DNA of 8,772 bases from Frankiales bacterium (GTDB lineage Bacteria > Actinomycetota > Actinomycetes > Mycobacteriales > SCTD01). Both the position numbers and the translations under genes were made by a program. Below, in pieces: positions 5,297 through 8,772 of this stretch; within the stretch, counting starts at the first letter, position 1; each line of letters begins with the position of its first letter. Where the stretch lies: contig SCTD01000184.1 in assembly GCA_004299215.1 (NCBI GenBank), forward strand, positions 1 to 8,772, in the 5' to 3' direction. The notes under the pieces are model-generated. The model did not search any database. It worked only from the letters and a program-made list of their open reading frames with translations, and was not told where the DNA came from.

Positions 5297-6220
5297 ATGC
5301 CCCCGACCTGCGACGTCCTCGGCCGCCTCTCGCCGCCGGACGTGGCGGCCGTGCACGCGCTGGTCCAGCAGGTCGCGGCCGCGGACGGGACCGCGCCGCT
5401 GTCCGAGCACGTGCTGCTGCACCTCCCCTACGGCGGCGACGCCGAGGTGCGCAACCTGCTGGTGCGGGAGGAGGGGACCGTCCTGGCGTACGCCCATCTC
5501 GACGTCACGGACGAGGTCGAGGGGTCGAGCGCGGAGCTCGCTGTCGCCCCGGCGGCGCGTGGTCGGGGCCTGGCGAAGGCGCTGGTGGCGGAGCTGCTGC
5601 GGCAGACCCCCGACGGGCGACTGCGGCTGTGGGCGCACGGCGACTCGCCGGCTGCTGCGGCGATGGCCGAGCGGATGGGGTTCGCGCGCAACCGCGTGCT
5701 CTTCCAGATGCGCCGCTCGCTCGAGACGCCGCTGCCGGAACCTGTTGCGCCCGAGGGGGTCTCACTGCGGACCTTCGTCCCGGGGCAGGACGAGCAGGCG
5801 TGGACCGAGCTCAACAACAGGGCCTTCGCCGACCACCCGGACCAGGGCGGCTGGGGCGTGCACGAGGTGGAGCTGCGCGAGAAGGAGCCGTGGTTCGACC
5901 CGCAGGGGTTCTTCCTCGCCGAGCGGGTCGTCGACGGGCAGAAGCGGCTGGTCGGCTTCCACTGGACGAAGGTGCACGGCGGGCAGCACGAGCACCACGA
6001 CCACCCGCCGATCGGCGAGGTCTACATCGTCGGCGTGGACCCTTCCGAGCAGGGTCGCGGGCTGGGTCCCTGGCTCACGCTCGTGGGGCTGCACTCGCTG
6101 CGCGACCGAGGGCTCACGTCGGTGCTGCTCTACGTGGACGAGAGCAACGAGGCGGCCGTCAAGACGTACGAGCGGCTGGGCTTCACCCGGCACGCGGTGG
6201 ACGTGATGTACAGCAAGTAG
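5297..6220 (+). CDS. mshD: Mycothiol synthase (mycothiol acetyltransferase) MshD
   Basis: MshD transfers acetate from acetyl-CoA to Cys-GlcN-Ins, the last step in making mycothiol, the main low-molecular-weight thiol of actinobacteria. The protein is 307 residues, close to the 315 of the M. tuberculosis enzyme, and has two tandem GNAT domains. The N-terminal one has the acetyl-CoA loop APAARGRGLAKAL (about 84-96). The C-terminal, catalytic one has VGVDPSEQGRGLGPWLTLVG (loop about 252-257), followed by VLLYVDESNEAAVKTYERLG, a strong MshD signature. MAERMGFARNRVLFQMRRSL in the middle is also typical. It begins 10 nt after the lipoprotein gene with no ribosome binding site, so it is read through from the operon, from a leaderless promoter, or both. 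In M. tuberculosis mshD sits directly after glnR; here the STAS/two-component block lies between them. Confidence 0.95.
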   Translation: MPPTCDVLGRLSPPDVAAVHALVQQVAAADGTAPLSEHVLLHLPYGGDAEVRNLLVREEGTVLAYAHLDVTDEVEGSSAELAVAPAARGRGLAKALVAELLRQTPDGRLRLWAHGDSPAAAAMAERMGFARNRVLFQMRRSLETPLPEPVAPEGVSLRTFVPGQDEQAWTELNNRAFADHPDQGGWGVHEVELREKEPWFDPQGFFLAERVVDGQKRLVGFHWTKVHGGQHEHHDHPPIGEVYIVGVDPSEQGRGLGPWLTLVGLHSLRDRGLTSVLLYVDESNEAAVKTYERLGFTRHAVDVMYSK

Positions 6221-6221
6221 A

Positions 6222-6227
6222 TTGACA
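6222..6227 (+). promoter_or_regulatory. Consensus -35 box of the flavoprotein-MFS unit
   Basis: TTGACA is a perfect -35 hexamer, starting 2 nt after the mshD stop and directly next to the inverted repeat. At 17 nt spacing the -10 would be CACTCT (6245-6250), which is poor, so the promoter probably needs help or the -10 is misplaced. If used, RNA would start near 6257. Confidence 0.55.
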
Positions 6228-6265
6228 GATGTCGATGCGTACGCCACTCTTGCCGCATCGACATC
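6228..6265. promoter_or_regulatory. 12-bp inverted repeat, probable repressor operator (ArsR/SmtB-like by context)
   Basis: GATGTCGATGCG (6228-6239) is the exact reverse complement of CGCATCGACATC (6254-6265), with a 14-nt spacer. It fills the region between the -35 and the ribosome binding site of the flavoprotein gene, so a bound dimer would block transcription. The base composition (ATCGA, GACA-GA-TGTC) is less GC-rich than the flanking genes. Operators of ArsR/SmtB metalloid sensors are dyads of this kind placed over the promoter. No arsR gene is in the window, so the regulator is inferred. A hairpin in the leader RNA is a weaker alternative, since part of the left arm lies upstream of the predicted transcription start. 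Confidence 0.7.
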
Positions 6266-6272
6266 GATCTAT

Positions 6273-6277
6273 GGAGG
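6273..6277 (+). promoter_or_regulatory. Ribosome binding site deciding the flavoprotein start
   Basis: GGAGG is followed after 5 nt by GTG at 6283. This picks GTG 6283 over the in-frame ATGs at 6229 (inside the operator) and 6271 (overlapping this site). Confidence 0.8.
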
Positions 6278-6282
6278 TTGCT

Positions 6283-7596
6283 GTGCCCGCACTGCCCGTC
6301 GTCGTGATCGGAGCCGGCCCGGTCGGGCTCGCTGCCGGAGCGCACCTGCGCGACCGCGGCCTGCCCGCCCTCGTGCTCGAGGCCGGGGACGCCGTGGGGG
6401 CGGCCGTCCGCGAGTGGGGGCACATCCGCACCTTCACCCCGTGGCAGTGGATCGTCGACCCGACCGCCGAGCGGCTGCTGTCGACGACCGGCTGGACCCG
6501 GCCGGGCGCGCCGGTCCCGCCGACGGGTGACGAGCTGGCCGACCACTACCTGGAGCCGCTGGCCGCCGCGCTGGGCGACGCCGTCCGGACCGGCGCCCGG
6601 GTCGAGGCGGTCACCCGCGACGGCGACGACTTCGTGGTGAGGCTGGCGGACGGCGACGCGGTGCGGGCCCGCGCGGTCATCGACGCGTCCGGCACGTGGA
6701 ACGGTCAGAACGGCCTGGGCGCGCAGGGAGAGGCGGAGGCGGGGGCGTTCCTGGTCGGCCCGCTGCCGGACGTGCTCGGGCGCGACCGGGCGCGCTTCGC
6801 CGGGCGCCGCACCCTCGTCGTCGGCGCCGGCCACTCGGCGGCGAACACCCTGCTGGCGCTCGGCGAGCTGGCCCGGCAGGAGCCCGGCACGGAGGTCGTC
6901 TGGGCGGTGCGCGGCGGGAGCCCCGAGCGGGTCTTCGGCGGCGGCGAGGCCGACCAGCTCGAGGCCCGCGGCCGGCTCGGCAGCGACCTGCAGCAGCTGG
7001 TCACCAGCGGCGCGGTCGAGCTGCACACCGGCTTCGCCGTGGAGGAGCTGACGGTCGAGGGCGACACCGCCACGGCCCGCTCCGGCGACCGCACGATCAG
7101 CGGCCTGCACAACGTCGCCGCCGCCACCGGCTTCTCCCCGGACCTGGTGATGCTCGACGGCCTGCGGCTCGACCTCGACCCCGAGGTGCAGGCGCCGTCC
7201 CGGCTCGCGCCGCTCATCGACCCGCGCTTCCACAGCTGCGGGACCGTCCCCCCGCACGGCCACCGCGACCTGGCCCACCCCGAGACCGGCTTCTACGTCG
7301 TCGGGATGAAGTCCTACGGCACGGCGCCGACCTTCCTCGTCACGACCGGCAACGAGCAGGTGCGCAGCGTCGTCGCGGCGCTGGCCGGTGACCTGGCCGC
7401 GGCCGACGCGGTGGAGCTGGTGCTGCCCGAGACCGGCGTCTGCTCGGTCGGCCCGACGGGTGAGGACACGGGCTGCTGCGACGACGACACCCACCGCGCG
7501 CGCCCGGAGGGCGTGCCCGCCCAGGGCTTCGTCACCGGCCTGCCCGGTGGCGGCAAGGTGGCCGAGCTGGTCGGCGGAGGGTGCTGCGCCGGGTGA
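6283..7596 (+). CDS. FAD/NAD(P)H flavoprotein monooxygenase-like, arsenic-locus type
   Basis: A 437-residue two-dinucleotide-domain flavoprotein. The FAD site is VVVIGAGPVGLAAGAHLRDRG (G10-x-G12-xx-G15); a second Rossmann motif TLVVGAGHSAAN (177-188) should bind NAD(P)H. GTWNGQNG and AAATGFSPDL are further flavoprotein-type segments. The family resembles flavin monooxygenases of the ArsO kind and the 'NAD(P)-binding' flavoproteins I associate with actinobacterial arsenic clusters; this link is from memory and moderate. Cysteines are concentrated near the end: C387 (LPETGVCS), the pair C398-C399, and C434-C435 four residues from the terminus (GGGCCAG), plus C319 in HSCGTVPPHGH. Vicinal Cys pairs could bind a thiophilic metalloid or act in thiol-disulfide exchange, as in the C-terminus of MerA. 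It follows mshD by 62 nt with its own promoter and operator, and is followed 29 nt later by the MFS gene. The substrate is unknown. Confidence 0.85.
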   Translation: MPALPVVVIGAGPVGLAAGAHLRDRGLPALVLEAGDAVGAAVREWGHIRTFTPWQWIVDPTAERLLSTTGWTRPGAPVPPTGDELADHYLEPLAAALGDAVRTGARVEAVTRDGDDFVVRLADGDAVRARAVIDASGTWNGQNGLGAQGEAEAGAFLVGPLPDVLGRDRARFAGRRTLVVGAGHSAANTLLALGELARQEPGTEVVWAVRGGSPERVFGGGEADQLEARGRLGSDLQQLVTSGAVELHTGFAVEELTVEGDTATARSGDRTISGLHNVAAATGFSPDLVMLDGLRLDLDPEVQAPSRLAPLIDPRFHSCGTVPPHGHRDLAHPETGFYVVGMKSYGTAPTFLVTTGNEQVRSVVAALAGDLAAADAVELVLPETGVCSVGPTGEDTGCCDDDTHRARPEGVPAQGFVTGLPGGGKVAELVGGGCCAG

Positions 7597-7612
7597 GTGC
7601 CCGACCCCGGCA

Positions 7613-7661
7613 GGATGTGGCGATCATGCACGCTCAGACCGGCCCCGAGATCGCCACATCC
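7613..7661. repeat. Perfect 13-bp inverted repeat around the MFS gene start codon
   Basis: GGATGTGGCGATC (7613-7625) is the exact reverse complement of GATCGCCACATCC (7649-7661), with a 23-nt spacer. The left arm contains most of the only plausible Shine-Dalgarno sequence (AGGA, 7612-7615) and ends right before the ATG at 7626; the right arm encodes residues 8-12 of the transporter. As RNA it would form a stem masking the ribosome binding site, with the start codon at the edge of the loop. It could also be a protein-binding DNA site, an attenuator after the flavoprotein stop (17 nt upstream), or a copy of a dispersed palindromic repeat. Confidence 0.8.
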
Positions 7662-8772
7662 CGGCCTCGGCGGCGCGACTTCCCCGGCTGGCACATGGTC
7701 TGGGCGCTGTCGGTCACGTGCACCGTCGCCTACGGCGTCCTCTTCTACGCCTTCGCCGTCTTCGTCGTGCCGATGCGCGAGGACCTCGGCGTCGGCACCG
7801 GACAGCTGTCCGGGGCGCTCAGCCTCGCGATCGCCGTCAACGGCGCGGCGGCGATCTGGGTCGGCAAGCACCTCGACCGGCACGGCGCGCGCTGGCTGAT
7901 GACCGGCGGCAGCCTGCTGGGCGCGGCCTCCGTCGTCGGCTGGTCGCAGGCGCAGAGCCTGCCGGCGCTCTACCTCGCCTTCGTCGGCGTCGGCCTCGCC
8001 GGTGCTGCGGTGATGTACGAGCCGGCGTTCGCGCTCGTGACCTCCTGGTTCGACCGGGACCGGCCCGCGGCGCTGCTCACGCTCACCGTGGTCGCCGGCT
8101 TCGCCAGCACGATCTTCCTGCCGCTGTCGCAGGCGCTGGTCGACGGGATCGGCTGGCGGGCAGCGCTGCTGGTGCTGGCCGGGCTGCTCGCGGCGTGCGC
8201 GATCCCGCAGGCGGTCCTGCTGCGACGGGCGCCCGCAGACCTGGGCCTCGGGGTCGACGGTGACCCCGCCTCGGCCGTCCACGTGGACGCGGAGACCGAC
8301 GACCACGGCCCGCTGCTGCAGACCTCCTGGCGCGCGCCTGCCGTCCGGCTGCTCACCACCGCCTCCGTGCTCGAGACGCTCGCCGTGACCGTCGTGGCCG
8401 TCCACCTGGTCGCCTACCTGCGCGACTCCGGGGCGGAGGCCGGGCTCGCCGCCACGGCCGCCGGCGCGATCGGGATCCTGTCGGTGGCCGGCCGGGTCGC
8501 CGTGACGTCGCTGGCGAGGAGGGTCGGTCTCGCGCCGCTCGCGGCGGTGATGGTCGGCGGTCAGGCGCTCGGCGTGGCAGCGCTTCTCACGCTGCCGCGC
8601 GGCCCGGGCGTCGTGCTCTTCGTGCTGCTCTTCGGCGCCGGCTTCGGCGTCATGACGATCGCCCGCCCCTCGCTGCTGGGCCGTTACGTGCCGCTCCGCG
8701 TCTTCGGATCCGTCTCCGGCCGGCAGGCGCTGGCGATCGGCGCCGGCCGGGTCGCCGCGCCGGTGACCGCGG
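7626..8772 (+). CDS. MFS transporter, C-terminus cut off by window edge
   Basis: 382 residues lie in the window and the frame is still open at its end. The start region RRRDFPGWHMVWALSVTCTV leads into the first membrane helix, as in MFS proteins of the monocarboxylate/oxalate-transporter-like kind. The motif A loop is present as WVGKHLDRHGARW (78-90) between helices 2 and 3. About ten hydrophobic segments can be counted, with a charged central loop near residues 199-236 (LLRRAPADLGLGVDGDPASA and on to the start of helix 7), so a 12-helix protein missing about its last one or two helices is likely. ATG 7626 is preceded 10 nt upstream by AGGA; GTG 7617 in frame is less well spaced, and ATG 7696 would lose the start of the family pattern. 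Being the second gene of the unit, it may export the flavoprotein's substrate or product; the cargo is unknown. The start codon is inside a perfect inverted repeat. Confidence 0.9.
   Translation, partial: MHAQTGPEIATSRPRRRDFPGWHMVWALSVTCTVAYGVLFYAFAVFVVPMREDLGVGTGQLSGALSLAIAVNGAAAIWVGKHLDRHGARWLMTGGSLLGAASVVGWSQAQSLPALYLAFVGVGLAGAAVMYEPAFALVTSWFDRDRPAALLTLTVVAGFASTIFLPLSQALVDGIGWRAALLVLAGLLAACAIPQAVLLRRAPADLGLGVDGDPASAVHVDAETDDHGPLLQTSWRAPAVRLLTTASVLETLAVTVVAVHLVAYLRDSGAEAGLAATAAGAIGILSVAGRVAVTSLARRVGLAPLAAVMVGGQALGVAALLTLPRGPGVVLFVLLFGAGFGVMTIARPSLLGRYVPLRVFGSVSGRQALAIGAGRVAAPVTA

Noticed and set aside
3760..5298. 512-codon minus-strand open frame
   Set aside because: It is antisense to the histidine kinase and lipoprotein, whose domain motifs are unambiguous; its Ser/Arg-rich translation has no domain pattern.
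6229..6282. Upstream start of the flavoprotein at ATG 6229
   Set aside because: It would lie in the operator, 2 nt after the -35 box; GTG 6283 has GGAGG at the right distance.
6130..7494. 454-codon minus-strand open frame over the flavoprotein
   Set aside because: It mirrors the flavoprotein gene, which has clear Rossmann motifs and a ribosome binding site. The antisense product is Ala/Gly/Arg/Val-rich and crosses the operator region.
7314..8405. 363-codon minus-strand open frame over the transporter
   Set aside because: It is antisense to an MFS gene with regular membrane segments; the product is a charged, low-complexity wrong-frame translation.
1..8772. tRNA, rRNA, CRISPR array, insertion sequence or attachment site
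   Set aside because: No tRNA-like cloverleaf, regularly spaced repeats, transposase gene or terminal repeats were seen; the window is almost fully occupied by ordinary genes.

Overview
The window is very GC-rich, with dense, often overlapping genes, GTG and TTG starts, and both a GlnR-type orphan regulator and a mycothiol synthase (MshD). Mycothiol is made only by Actinomycetota, so this is an actinobacterial chromosome segment. The genus cannot be fixed from the sequence.

Left part (1-2176): a minus-strand pair encodes a MoaD/ThiS-like small sulfur-carrier protein and, 23 nt downstream, an unrecognised membrane protein cut by the window edge. Divergent from them is glnR, the nitrogen regulator with an atypical receiver domain. 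glnR converges (11 nt gap) on a small minus-strand STAS-domain gene that keeps the Ser expected of an anti-anti-sigma factor.

Middle (2177-5286): the STAS gene is divergent from a tightly coupled four-gene unit: a degenerate STAS-like protein, an OmpR-family response regulator, a HAMP sensor histidine kinase, and a GerMN-domain lipoprotein. Every junction in this unit overlaps (16, 4 and 4 nt). The kinase-regulator-GerMN lipoprotein set recalls MtrA-MtrB-LpqB and Cse/AfsQ systems, but with STAS proteins attached. The space between the divergent STAS genes holds a perfect 19-bp inverted repeat. Each arm carries two GTGAC half-sites 11 bp apart, as expected for an OmpR/GlnR/MtrA-type regulator.

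Right part (5284-8772): mshD starts 10 nt after the lipoprotein gene, possibly also from its own leaderless promoter. After it a new unit begins: a consensus -35 (TTGACA), a 12-bp inverted repeat that looks like an operator, a strong ribosome binding site, and an FAD/NAD(P)H flavoprotein with a Cys-rich tail, of a type I associate with actinobacterial arsenic loci. An MFS transporter follows, cut by the right edge. A perfect 13-bp inverted repeat brackets the transporter's start codon and includes its putative Shine-Dalgarno sequence.

The best candidates for something new are the STAS/two-component/GerMN module with its palindromic control region, and the flavoprotein-MFS unit with two palindromes. 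All functional statements come from reading the sequence; no database search was run.
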